The translations under genes were made by a program, and so were the position numbers. The notes under the pieces are model-generated. The model was not told the DNA's origin. It saw nothing but the letters and a program-made list of their open reading frames with translations, and did no database searches. Positions 8,443-15,793 of a stretch of DNA of 43,535 nucleotides are shown here, piece by piece. The stretch comes from Desulfuromonas sp. (lineage in GTDB: Bacteria; Desulfobacterota; Desulfuromonadia; Desulfuromonadales; BM501), in contig NZ_PKUB01000013.1 in the NCBI RefSeq assembly GCF_002868845.1, positions 1-43,535 of the forward strand, given 5' to 3'. Each line of letters begins with the position of its first letter. Position 1 is the stretch's first letter.

Positions 8443-10083
8443 ATGAACTGCGCGAAACTTCTGGTCAGGTGCCTGGAAAAGGAAGGGGTCAGGTTCGTCT
8501 TCGGCGTTCCCGGGGAGGAGAACCTGGCGCTGATGGAGGCGCTGCGCGACTCGGCCATCCGCTTCGTGACGACCCGCCACGAACAGGGGGCCGCCTTTAT
8601 GGCCGATGTCCACGGCCGGCTGACCGGCCGGCCGGGAGTGTGCCTTTCCACTCTTGGGCCGGGGGCCACCAACCTGATGACCGCGGTGGCTGACGCCAAT
8701 ATGGATCATGCTCCCCTGGTCGCGATTACCGGTCAGGCTTCCCTGGACCGCATGCACAAGGAATCCCACCAGTACCTCGACCTGGTCTCCCTGTTCCGTC
8801 CCGTGACCAAGTGGAACGCTCTGGTTCAAGCCCCGGCCACCATCCCTGAGATCGTGCGCAAGGCTTTCAAGGTGGCCTCCTCGGAAAAACCGGGAGCGGT
8901 TCACATCGACCTCCCCGAGGATGTAGCCGAGCGCTCGGTCGAGGGGCTTGACCCCCTTGAGCCTTCTCTCGTCCCCCCGACCAAGCCCCATCCCGAGGTC
9001 TTGCAGGTCGCCGCCGACCTGATTCGCAAGGCCCGCCGGCCGATCATCCTGTCCGGCAATGGGGTGATCCGCAGCGGCGCCTGCCAGGAACTGCGCGATT
9101 TCTGTTCCGCCACCGGCATCGGCGTTGCCCACACCTTTATGGGGAAAGGGTGCGTGCCCCACGATCAGGCCGAGTCGCTTATGGCCGTTGGCCTGCAGTC
9201 CCGGGACTATGTTTCCTGCGGTTTCGACGCCGCCGACCTTGTGCTGGCGATCGGCTACGACATCGTCGAGTACCATCCCCGCCTGTGGAACCCGGAGGGC
9301 ACCCGGCGCATTGTCCATATCGATCGAACTGCGGCGGAGATCGATCGTTTCTACAATACCCGATGCGAGGTCATTGGTGATATCGGAGAGACGCTCTGCG
9401 CCCTGACCGATTGCCTGGGTGCCCGGAAATGGCCGGTCCCGGCCAACGAGGGGCTGCGCAGGGCCTTAATGGGGGAGCTTGAGGCGGCGGGGCGGGACGA
9501 CGGTTTTCCGGTCAAGCCGCAGCGAATAGTCGCCGAATTGCGCCGCGCCCTGGCCGGGGAGGATATCGTGATCTCCGATGTCGGCGCGCACAAGATGTGG
9601 CTGGCGCGGATGTACGCCTGCCACCAGCCGAACACCTGCATCATCAGCAACGGATTCGCCTCGATGGGGATCGCACTGCCGGGGGCCATCGCCGCCAAAC
9701 TCGTTTTTCCGGAGCACAAGGTTGTAGCCGCGACCGGCGACGGAGGGTTTTTGATGAACTGCCAGGAACTGGAAACCGCGGTGCGCGAGAGATTGCCCCT
9801 GGTCATCCTGATCTTCAACGACAACGCCTACGGCCTGATCGAGTGGAAACAGCGGATCCGATACGGCCGCCAGACCGGCGTGAAAGTCGGAAACCCGGAC
9901 TTTGTGCGCTTCGCCGAAAGCTTCGGCGCCCTCGGCCTGCGGGTGGAGCGGGCCTCGGACCTGGGGCCGATGCTCCGCCGAGCCCTCGGGCATGATGGCC
10001 CGGTGGTCATCGATTGTCCGGTGGACTATGAAGAAAACTTGAAATTGACCGAAAGATTAGGCAAACTGGTCTGCCAAATCTGA
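8443..10083 (+). CDS. ThDP-dependent decarboxylase annotated as acetolactate synthase large subunit; probable 2-oxoglutarate decarboxylase
   Basis: A 546-residue enzyme of the acetohydroxyacid synthase fold. The N-terminal PYR domain has the ThDP-activating Glu47 in RHEQGAAFMAD; the PP domain has GDGGF at 432-436 followed by NDNAYGLIEWK, the Mg/ThDP motif. No regulatory small-subunit gene (ilvN) is adjacent. The N-terminus (MNCAKLLVRCLEKEGV, VFGVPGEENLALMEAL) and the block SHQYLDLVSLFRPVTKWN resemble, from memory, the Synechococcus 2-oxoglutarate decarboxylase, which was first annotated as acetolactate synthase and acts with an adjacent succinic semialdehyde dehydrogenase. The next gene here is exactly such a dehydrogenase. 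Acetolactate or another 2-oxoacid remains possible. The ATG at 8443 has AAAGGAG 11 bases upstream; an in-frame ATG at 8392 lacks a ribosome site. Confidence 0.85.
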   Translation: MNCAKLLVRCLEKEGVRFVFGVPGEENLALMEALRDSAIRFVTTRHEQGAAFMADVHGRLTGRPGVCLSTLGPGATNLMTAVADANMDHAPLVAITGQASLDRMHKESHQYLDLVSLFRPVTKWNALVQAPATIPEIVRKAFKVASSEKPGAVHIDLPEDVAERSVEGLDPLEPSLVPPTKPHPEVLQVAADLIRKARRPIILSGNGVIRSGACQELRDFCSATGIGVAHTFMGKGCVPHDQAESLMAVGLQSRDYVSCGFDAADLVLAIGYDIVEYHPRLWNPEGTRRIVHIDRTAAEIDRFYNTRCEVIGDIGETLCALTDCLGARKWPVPANEGLRRALMGELEAAGRDDGFPVKPQRIVAELRRALAGEDIVISDVGAHKMWLARMYACHQPNTCIISNGFASMGIALPGAIAAKLVFPEHKVVAATGDGGFLMNCQELETAVRERLPLVILIFNDNAYGLIEWKQRIRYGRQTGVKVGNPDFVRFAESFGALGLRVERASDLGPMLRRALGHDGPVVIDCPVDYEENLKLTERLGKLVCQI

Positions 10084-10114
10084 ACACCGCAGAGATTGTT
10101 CGTGATGCAAAACC

Positions 10115-10138
10115 GCCGGGTTTGCCCGGTCTTTTTTT
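10115..10138 (+). terminator. Short intrinsic terminator between decarboxylase and dehydrogenase genes
   Basis: CCGGG / CCCGG stem (10116-10129) with a 4-base loop, then C and seven T. The 5-bp stem is short, so partial read-through into the dehydrogenase gene 52 bases further on is likely. Confidence 0.6.
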
Positions 10139-10189
10139 CGTATCGTTTGGAGGCTTTGAGGCGCGGTTGCGCCAAGGGAGGAGGAGGCT

Positions 10190-11554
10190 ATGGCACTGGA
10201 GTCGATAAACCCCGCAACCGGGGAACTGATTGAAACCTTCACGGAGTGGTCCGACGAGCAGGTCGCATCGGTGATCGAAGAGGTCGACAAGGCCTGGATG
10301 GACTGGGCGCATACCACCTTCGAGCAGCGGGCGACCCTGATGAAGAGGGCCGCCCAGGTCCTGCGCGATAATATCGACGAGTATGCGCGGACCATGGCTG
10401 TGGAGATGGGGAAACCGATTTCAGAGGGGCGCGGCGAGATCAACAAGTGCGCCCTCTGCTGCGATTTCTACGCGGACCACGCCGAAGGGTTTCTGGCCGA
10501 TGAGCCGATCGAGAGCGACGGTTCCAAATCGTACGTGGGCCACCGCCCGATCGGGACCGTTCTGGCGGTTATGCCCTGGAACTTTCCCTTCTGGCAGGTT
10601 TTTCGCTTCGCCGCCCCGGCCCTGATGGCCGGCAACACCGGGGTGCTGAAGCATTCATCCAACGTACCGCGTTGCGCGCTGCAGATCGAGGAGGTCTTTG
10701 TCAAGGCGGGCTTCCCGGCGAACGTCTTCCGCACCCTGATGATCGGCTCGCGAAAAGTCGACGCGGTCATCGAGAACCCGAAGGTGAAGGCGGTGACCCT
10801 CACCGGCAGCGACATCGCCGGGCGCAAGGTGGCGGCCAAGGCCGGGGAGATGCTGAAGAAGACCGTCCTCGAGCTCGGTGGCAGCGACCCCTTCGTCGTT
10901 CTCGCCGACGCCGATCTGGACGCGGCCGCCGCCGCCGCGGCCAAGTCGCGCTGCATCAATTCCGGACAGAGTTGCATCGCCGCCAAGCGCTTTATCGTCG
11001 TTGAGGAGGTTTACGAGGCGTTTCTGGAGAAATTCACCGCCAGCATGAAAGCCCTGGTGATCGGCGACCCGCTCGATGAATCGAGCCAGGTCGGGGCCCA
11101 GGCGCGCCACGATCTGATGCTGGAACTGCACGACCAGGTCAAGGCCTCGGTGGCCGCAGGGGCCAAAGTCGTCCTCGGCGGGGCGCCGCTTGAGCGCGCC
11201 GGCTGCTTTTACCCGCCGACCATCCTCACCGAGGTTGTGCCGGGCGTGCCGGCCTATACCGAGGAACTCTTCGGGCCCGTCGCCTCGGTCATTCGGGCGG
11301 AAAACGATGCCGATGCCCTGCATATCGCCAACGACACCCCGTTCGGTCTCGGAGCGTGCGTCTGGACCGCGGACCTGGAGAAGGGCGAGGCGTTCGCGGC
11401 CCACCTCGAAGCCGGGGCAGCGTTCGTCAACGGTATGGTCAAGAGCGACCCTCGCCTGCCCTTCGGCGGAGTCAAGATCTCCGGGTTCGGCCGCGAACTC
11501 TCCTATCACGGCATCAAGGAATTCGTCAATATCCAGACGGTGTGGGTGAAGTAA
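10190..11554 (+). CDS. NAD(P)-dependent succinate-semialdehyde dehydrogenase, aldehyde dehydrogenase superfamily
   Basis: A 454-residue member of the aldehyde dehydrogenase superfamily, the length of the short SSADH (Sad/GabD1) group. MPWNFPFWQVFRFAAPALMAGN is the coenzyme-binding entry, Glu228 (LELGGSDPF) the general base and Cys262 (NSGQSCIAAKRF) the nucleophile. The end VNGMVKSDPRLPFGGVKISGFGREL is typical of SSADH, where the Ser/Arg residues help hold the carboxylate of the semialdehyde. GGAGGAGG sits just before the ATG. It follows the ThDP decarboxylase in the same direction with 106 bases between, so together they could turn 2-oxoglutarate into CO2, succinic semialdehyde and then succinate plus NAD(P)H (inference from context). 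Another small aldehyde substrate is the alternative. Confidence 0.88.
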   Translation: MALESINPATGELIETFTEWSDEQVASVIEEVDKAWMDWAHTTFEQRATLMKRAAQVLRDNIDEYARTMAVEMGKPISEGRGEINKCALCCDFYADHAEGFLADEPIESDGSKSYVGHRPIGTVLAVMPWNFPFWQVFRFAAPALMAGNTGVLKHSSNVPRCALQIEEVFVKAGFPANVFRTLMIGSRKVDAVIENPKVKAVTLTGSDIAGRKVAAKAGEMLKKTVLELGGSDPFVVLADADLDAAAAAAAKSRCINSGQSCIAAKRFIVVEEVYEAFLEKFTASMKALVIGDPLDESSQVGAQARHDLMLELHDQVKASVAAGAKVVLGGAPLERAGCFYPPTILTEVVPGVPAYTEELFGPVASVIRAENDADALHIANDTPFGLGACVWTADLEKGEAFAAHLEAGAAFVNGMVKSDPRLPFGGVKISGFGRELSYHGIKEFVNIQTVWVK

Positions 11555-11630
11555 GGCCCCCCAGAGACATCCCGGCCGATGCCCTGTCCTGATCATGACG
11601 GGGTACGAAGCCGCATGACGACTGTTGCCG

Positions 11631-11665
11631 ACGGCCGTCCCGAGAGGGGCGGCCGTTGCTTTTTA
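11631..11665 (+). terminator. Intrinsic terminator after the SSADH gene
   Basis: Stem ACGGCCG-T-CCC / GGG-G-CGGCCGT around GAGA (11631-11656), followed by TGCTTTTTAT. It lies about 77 bases after the stop and ends the decarboxylase-dehydrogenase unit. Confidence 0.8.
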
Positions 11666-11756
11666 TGGGTGGCCGGGGTTTTCCCCCTGATCGTTTTGCA
11701 GTACCCTATATATACACGCAACCATTTAATTTTGAGAGGCGGCGGTCGAGTTGGCA

Positions 11757-13484
11757 ATGTTTCGGAAAAAATGGTTCGCCCTTTTCCTTGTCCTGTGCGC
11801 CTGTTCTCTTCCGGGCTCCTCGGCCGAAGCCGTATCGCTGAGTCAGGAGACGGCCGGGGATCTCCGGTTTCTTCTGAAAGAGCCGTCGCCGCTTCTGGCG
11901 TGGGGATGGGACGGCCTCCATCATGGCGAAATCCTGACGTCTTTCTACGCGGAGCGAGACTATCGGCCGGCGTGGGTCGGCGACCTCGGCCTGGGACGCA
12001 AGGGCGCTGAGCTTCTCTCGGTGCTGAGGGACGCCGGGCGCGAGGGCCTGTGTCCCGAAGATTATCACCTCGGGGAGATAGAGCCCCTGGCGACCCTGGA
12101 GGCTGACTCGCGGCGCTACGGAGTTCTTTTCGACTCGTCCTACGTGGCCAGGCTCGACCTGCTCCTTACCGACGCTTTTCTCCTCTATGCCCACCACCTT
12201 CGGCATGGACGGGTCGATCCCTGCGCCCTTCACCTCGGGCTGTGCGCCTTGACCGAGGGCGGCGACGTTACCCGGCTGCTGAAGCAGGTTCTGGACGGAG
12301 AGGGCGTTGCCGGGGCTCTCGATTCGCTTCTCCCCCACCACGAAAGCTACGACCGGTTACGTCAGGCACTGGAAACTCTGCGGCGCCTCTCGGCTCTTGG
12401 GGGATGGCCGGCGGTTCCTGCAGGGCCGACCTTGCGGCCGGGGGATGTGGACAGGCGGGTCGACCTGCTTCGGGAGCGGCTAGAAATATCCGGCGACTAC
12501 TCCGGAGCGGGGGATGAGCCAGGGGGGGGCGGGGAGTTCAACGCTGGCCTGGAGGACGCCCTGAAGCGGTTTCAGCGCAGGCACGGGCTGGTCGCTGACG
12601 GAGTCGTGGGGCCCAAGACCCTCGCCGAACTGAATACCCCGGTCGAGGCCCGCATCCGGCAGGTCGAGCTTAACCTGGAGCGCTGGCGATGGCTGCCGAG
12701 GGATCTGGGCCGGCGGCACCTGCAGGTCAATATCGCGGATTTCTCCCTCGAGGTGGTGGAGGGCGGCCGGGCGGTGATGTCCATGCCGGTCATTGTCGGG
12801 ACGGGCTACCGCAAGACCCCGATTTTCTCGGCCCGCATGAAGTACCTGGTGTTCTCCCCCTACTGGAATGTCCCGCCGACGATCCTGCGGGAGGACAAGC
12901 TTCCCAGGATCAAGGACGATCCCGGCTATCTAGAGAGAAAGAATTTCGAAATTGTGCGCGGCCGCGGCGAAGGAAAGGAAATCCTCGACCTCTCCGGGAT
13001 TTCCTGGGACCAGGTCACCGCAGACCGGTTCCCGGGGGTCCTGCGTCAACGACCCGGACCATGGAACCCCTTGGGACAGGTCAAGTTCCTTTTTCCCAAC
13101 TCTTTCGATGTTTACCTCCACGATACAAACGACAAGCATCTGTTCGGGCACCACGTCCGCTCCTTCAGCTCCGGCTGTATCCGGGTGGAGAGGCCCCAGG
13201 ACCTGGCCGCTTTTGTCCTGGAAGAGGAAGAGGACTGGGATTGCGACCGGATTTTGGACGCCACCGAATTCGAGTCACCCTTGTGGGTGAGGCTGTCCAA
13301 TCCTCTACCCGTGCACATCCTTTACAGGACTGCCTGGGTGGACGCTGCGGGGGCGATGCAGTTCCGCAGGGATATTTATCAGCGGGACGTGGACCTTGAA
13401 CTGGCCCTAGGAAACAAGGGGAAACCCGGAGAGGCCGAGCAGGGATACGTGATTCAGGACCGTCCTGCCCTCTCTGGGGACTAG
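11757..13484 (+). CDS. L,D-transpeptidase, YcbB/LdtD-type
   Basis: A 575-residue exported protein. The start FRKKWFALFLVLCACSLPGSS is a signal peptide; a Cys pair lies in it but the lipobox is poor. About 60-280 is the helical scaffold domain of YcbB-like enzymes. A peptidoglycan-binding motif follows (ALKRFQRRHGLVADGVVGPKTLAELN, near 265-290). The YkuD catalytic domain comes after, with LHDTNDKHLFGHHVRSFSSGCIRVERP: His, Ser-Gly-Cys and Arg of the active site, Cys474 as nucleophile. Family members make 3-3 cross-links in peptidoglycan or attach proteins to it in the periplasm. ATG 11757 is chosen; a TTG two codons upstream is possible and neither has a strong ribosome site. It is monocistronic, with terminators or convergent genes on both sides. 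Confidence 0.9.
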   Translation: MFRKKWFALFLVLCACSLPGSSAEAVSLSQETAGDLRFLLKEPSPLLAWGWDGLHHGEILTSFYAERDYRPAWVGDLGLGRKGAELLSVLRDAGREGLCPEDYHLGEIEPLATLEADSRRYGVLFDSSYVARLDLLLTDAFLLYAHHLRHGRVDPCALHLGLCALTEGGDVTRLLKQVLDGEGVAGALDSLLPHHESYDRLRQALETLRRLSALGGWPAVPAGPTLRPGDVDRRVDLLRERLEISGDYSGAGDEPGGGGEFNAGLEDALKRFQRRHGLVADGVVGPKTLAELNTPVEARIRQVELNLERWRWLPRDLGRRHLQVNIADFSLEVVEGGRAVMSMPVIVGTGYRKTPIFSARMKYLVFSPYWNVPPTILREDKLPRIKDDPGYLERKNFEIVRGRGEGKEILDLSGISWDQVTADRFPGVLRQRPGPWNPLGQVKFLFPNSFDVYLHDTNDKHLFGHHVRSFSSGCIRVERPQDLAAFVLEEEEDWDCDRILDATEFESPLWVRLSNPLPVHILYRTAWVDAAGAMQFRRDIYQRDVDLELALGNKGKPGEAEQGYVIQDRPALSGD

Positions 13485-13615
13485 CGCCCTCGGCGGCAGG
13501 GAGGGGGGACCCGTCTCTCGGCCATCGTGGCCCCTTGCCAAGGGCATGCGCTGGCGCATTGAGGCGCAACGCAGAGAGGGCCTGGAGGGATGGCTTGAAC
13601 CGACTCCAGGGAACT

Positions 13616-14791
13616 CTAAAAAAGGTCTGCGAGCCAGTGGAAGGCGATGAGGGTTCCGGCGGCGGAGCCCAGGGAGGAGAAGAGGAACACCAGCAAAACC
13701 CGGGTCATGCGGTTGTTCCACCAGCCGCGCACGGTGGTCAGGTCTTCGCCGACCCGTTCCATGTCACAGACGGTTGGTGCGGCCACGAAAGCCTGGACCA
13801 GGCCCGTGACCATGCCGGCACCGACCGTGGGGTTGAGCGAGGTGATGGGAGCGGCCACGAAGGCTGCAACCACGGTCAGGGGGTGCCCGAGGGCGAAAAG
13901 GGTGCCGAGGGCGGCCAGCAGACCGTTGGCCAGGATCCAGGCCAGTGCCGTGTCCGCCAGCTGCTGGCGGTCGCCGAAAAAGAAGCCGGTAGCGAAAAGG
14001 GCCGCCACGACGGCCGGGACGATCCAGGGAAGGGCCTTGGAGAGGCTGGCCTTTGGAGGGATGACGGAGATCTCCCCGATGGTTTGCTCGGAGACTCCGG
14101 TGGAGATGTGATTTACAATTCCGGGCAGGTGTGCTGCGCCGACCACCGCCACGATCTTCTTCCCGGGGGCGTTGCGGATGTGGTGGGCCATGTACTGGTC
14201 GCGTTCGTCCACGAGGATCGTCTTGACCGAGGGGAGCATGTCTCCCATCTCCTCAAGCATGGCCGAAAGGGTGTCGGTCTGGCGCAGACGGGCCAGTTCC
14301 TCTTCATCGAGTTTCTGGTTTTCGAACAGGCCGGCCACAAGGGTCGCGAGGAGGTGCATCTTCCGCCACAGTCCGGTCATGCGCCAGGCCCGCAGCAGGG
14401 TCGTGCGGATCTCCCGGTCAACAAGCTCAACGGCCATGCCACGGTCCTTGGCAAGGGCGGCCGCTTCCGCCAGTTCGCTCCCCGGCTTTACGCCGGTCTG
14501 CAGTCCCATGCGTTTCTGGAAGGCCGCCAGGGCCAGGTTGGCCATCAGGAAGGGGGCCTGCCCCTTGCGGATGACCTGGATGAGGTTGAGGGATTCCCAG
14601 TGCTTCTGATCCTGAAGGGCCCGGTGCCTTTGCGCGTCGAGTTCTATGCAGACCGTGTCCGGCATCTCCGCTTCGATGACCCTTCGCACGGTGTCAACCG
14701 AGTCCTGGGAGATGTGGGCGGTGCCCACCAGGGTGATGTCCTTGCCTTCCAGCGTCAGGCGCCGGATATCCGAAGGGGTATGATCGTTCAT
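13616..14791 (-). CDS. TraB/PrgY family membrane protein
   Basis: A 391-residue protein. The N-terminal TraB/TIKI-like domain is clear: LVGTAHISQDSVDTVRRVIEAEMPDTVCIELDAQRH, with the GTAH motif and the acidic ELD motif, and VVGAAHLPGIVNHI later (the second conserved GxAH). Three or four hydrophobic segments follow from about residue 255 (ALPWIVPAVVAALFATGFFFG, ILANGLLAALGTLFALGHPLTVVAAFVAAPITSL, and the C-terminal VLLVFLFSSLGSAAGTLIAF). The fold is related to erythromycin-esterase/TIKI metalloproteases; PrgY blocks pheromone activity in Enterococcus. In Gram-negative bacteria the role is unknown. ATG 14791 is chosen because AAAGG precedes it and the conserved domain starts right after; the frame runs further upstream without homology. 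Confidence 0.85.
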   Translation of the reverse strand: MNDHTPSDIRRLTLEGKDITLVGTAHISQDSVDTVRRVIEAEMPDTVCIELDAQRHRALQDQKHWESLNLIQVIRKGQAPFLMANLALAAFQKRMGLQTGVKPGSELAEAAALAKDRGMAVELVDREIRTTLLRAWRMTGLWRKMHLLATLVAGLFENQKLDEEELARLRQTDTLSAMLEEMGDMLPSVKTILVDERDQYMAHHIRNAPGKKIVAVVGAAHLPGIVNHISTGVSEQTIGEISVIPPKASLSKALPWIVPAVVAALFATGFFFGDRQQLADTALAWILANGLLAALGTLFALGHPLTVVAAFVAAPITSLNPTVGAGMVTGLVQAFVAAPTVCDMERVGEDLTTVRGWWNNRMTRVLLVFLFSSLGSAAGTLIAFHWLADLF

Positions 14792-14976
14792 TGTGACCTT
14801 TCGTCCTGCACTGAATTCAACTTTGCATCTTAGCATATCTTTGCTGTTTTGACGTAGGGGTTTGTTTTCTTGGCCGGACAGGAAGTTTTTCGGTCCCTGA
14901 AATCCCGCCTTGCCCAGTGGGGCACAGCCTTCGGTTAGGTGATATACTTTAGAAAAAAGGACGGGAGGACGTGACC

Positions 14977-15183
14977 ATGAAACACAAGGACTACAACGAT
15001 GCCTGCGAACGAACCGAACACAAAGACATGCCCGCCTTCCTGCGCAACATGAGGACCGGCGAGGTGGGGAAGGTGATCCAGTGTACCGGGTTCGATACCC
15101 CGGATGCCTTTTTGGTTCAGGTCGGCGAAGATGTGACCAGTTGGCCGCCCGCCGAAGTGGAAGAGGTCGAGGGAGAGGCCTGA
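14977..15183 (+). CDS. Small conserved-looking protein, unknown function
   Basis: A 68-residue acidic soluble protein (MKHKDYNDACERTEHKD, ending EVEEVEGEA) with two Cys that are not in a metal pattern. The middle, FLRNMRTGEVGKVIQCTGFDTPDAFLVQVGEDVTSWPPAEVEEV, looks like a small beta-barrel, where a conserved GxV...V-turn alternates with short strands. GGGAGG lies 8 bases before the ATG, and a strong terminator follows at 15346. I do not recognise a family. It is divergent from the TraB gene, 185 bases away. Confidence 0.7.
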   Translation: MKHKDYNDACERTEHKDMPAFLRNMRTGEVGKVIQCTGFDTPDAFLVQVGEDVTSWPPAEVEEVEGEA

Positions 15184-15345
15184 AGAGACAGGGGTCGTAA
15201 AAAGGAACGCCGCGGCGACAAAAAAGGAATGCCTCTCTTTCGCCTGCCATGACAGGGAGAGGGAGGGTCGCTTTTGTGATTCATTACTCAACAGAAGGAA
15301 GCGGAAAAGGCGGTTACAGAAGCCGTAGATGGGAGTCGGGAACAG

Positions 15346-15377
15346 AAAAGGCGCCGCAGAGTCGGCGCCTTTTTTTT
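15346..15377. terminator. Bidirectional intrinsic terminator
   Basis: Seven-bp stem GGCGCCG / CGGCGCC around CAGAGT, extended by AAAA/TTTT. Rightward it ends in eight T and serves the small gene ending at 15183; leftward it ends in TTTTCTG and serves the RNA described at 15378-15570. Confidence 0.9.
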
Positions 15378-15570
15378 GAATGGCTCTCCACGCCTGCCGT
15401 GGGTTTTCCGGCCTCAAAGCGAGTACCAGAATAGGGGGGATAGCTTGTGGGCGTATCAGGCGTCCCACTACGTGGTGGGCTGGCTCACAACGCCCCTGGA
15501 AGCGATCCCGAAATAACATTATTCCGCTTGGGCGTTCTAACCTCACTTGCAGGGCAGAGAGCTTTCTCTT
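15378..15570 (-). ncRNA. Candidate structured small RNA, possibly 6S-like
   Basis: A leftward RNA of about 190 nt plus the terminator at 15346-15377, with a good promoter of its own (15578-15606) and no reading frame of note. The two ends pair: GCTCTC (15562-15557) with GAGAGC (15388-15383), then CCTGC with GCAGG after a small internal loop. Inside, AACGCCC-AAGCG (15536-15525) pairs with CGCTT...GGGCGTT (15504-15489), and CCCAC / GTGGG closes a 6-base loop at 15464-15479. Length, closing stem and promoter are those of 6S RNA (SsrS), which binds RNA polymerase holoenzyme. The branched fold I can draw does not show the expected open bubble clearly, so another RNA is possible. The rest of the 15184-15793 gap holds nothing further that I can support. 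Confidence 0.45.
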
Positions 15571-15577
15571 AGTGGTG

Positions 15578-15606
15578 AGTATAGGGGAAAGAGTGGGCGG
15601 TGACAA
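15578..15606 (-). promoter_or_regulatory. Sigma-70-type promoter of the candidate small RNA
   Basis: Leftward TTGTCA (15606-15601), exactly 17 bases, then TATACT (15583-15578). Five of six bases match consensus in each box. The predicted start is near 15571-15570, immediately before the paired 5' end of the RNA. Confidence 0.65.
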
Positions 15607-15793
15607 GAGGGAATTTGCCCTTTTCGGGAGCCCCGCGAATGCTCAAGGATTGGGCATGTGTCAATTTCGGGTGGACAAATCTTGAGCGATTTCCCGTCAT
15701 CGACGCCGTTTTTTCCCTTGATACCGTGTGAAAGGAGGATGGCACGGCTTGTGCCCTGTAATGGATATGGCACCCACTGCAAAAGGACAAGAA

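Noticed and set aside
13545-13560. ATGCGC-TG-GCGCAT hairpin between the L,D-transpeptidase and TraB genes as a shared terminator
   Set aside because: The stem is only 6 bp with a 2-base loop and no T tract on either strand.
15184-15345. c-di-GMP (GEMM) riboswitch or other known riboswitch in the gap
   Set aside because: The conserved GEMM core with its tetraloop and receptor was not found, and no gene follows in the right direction.
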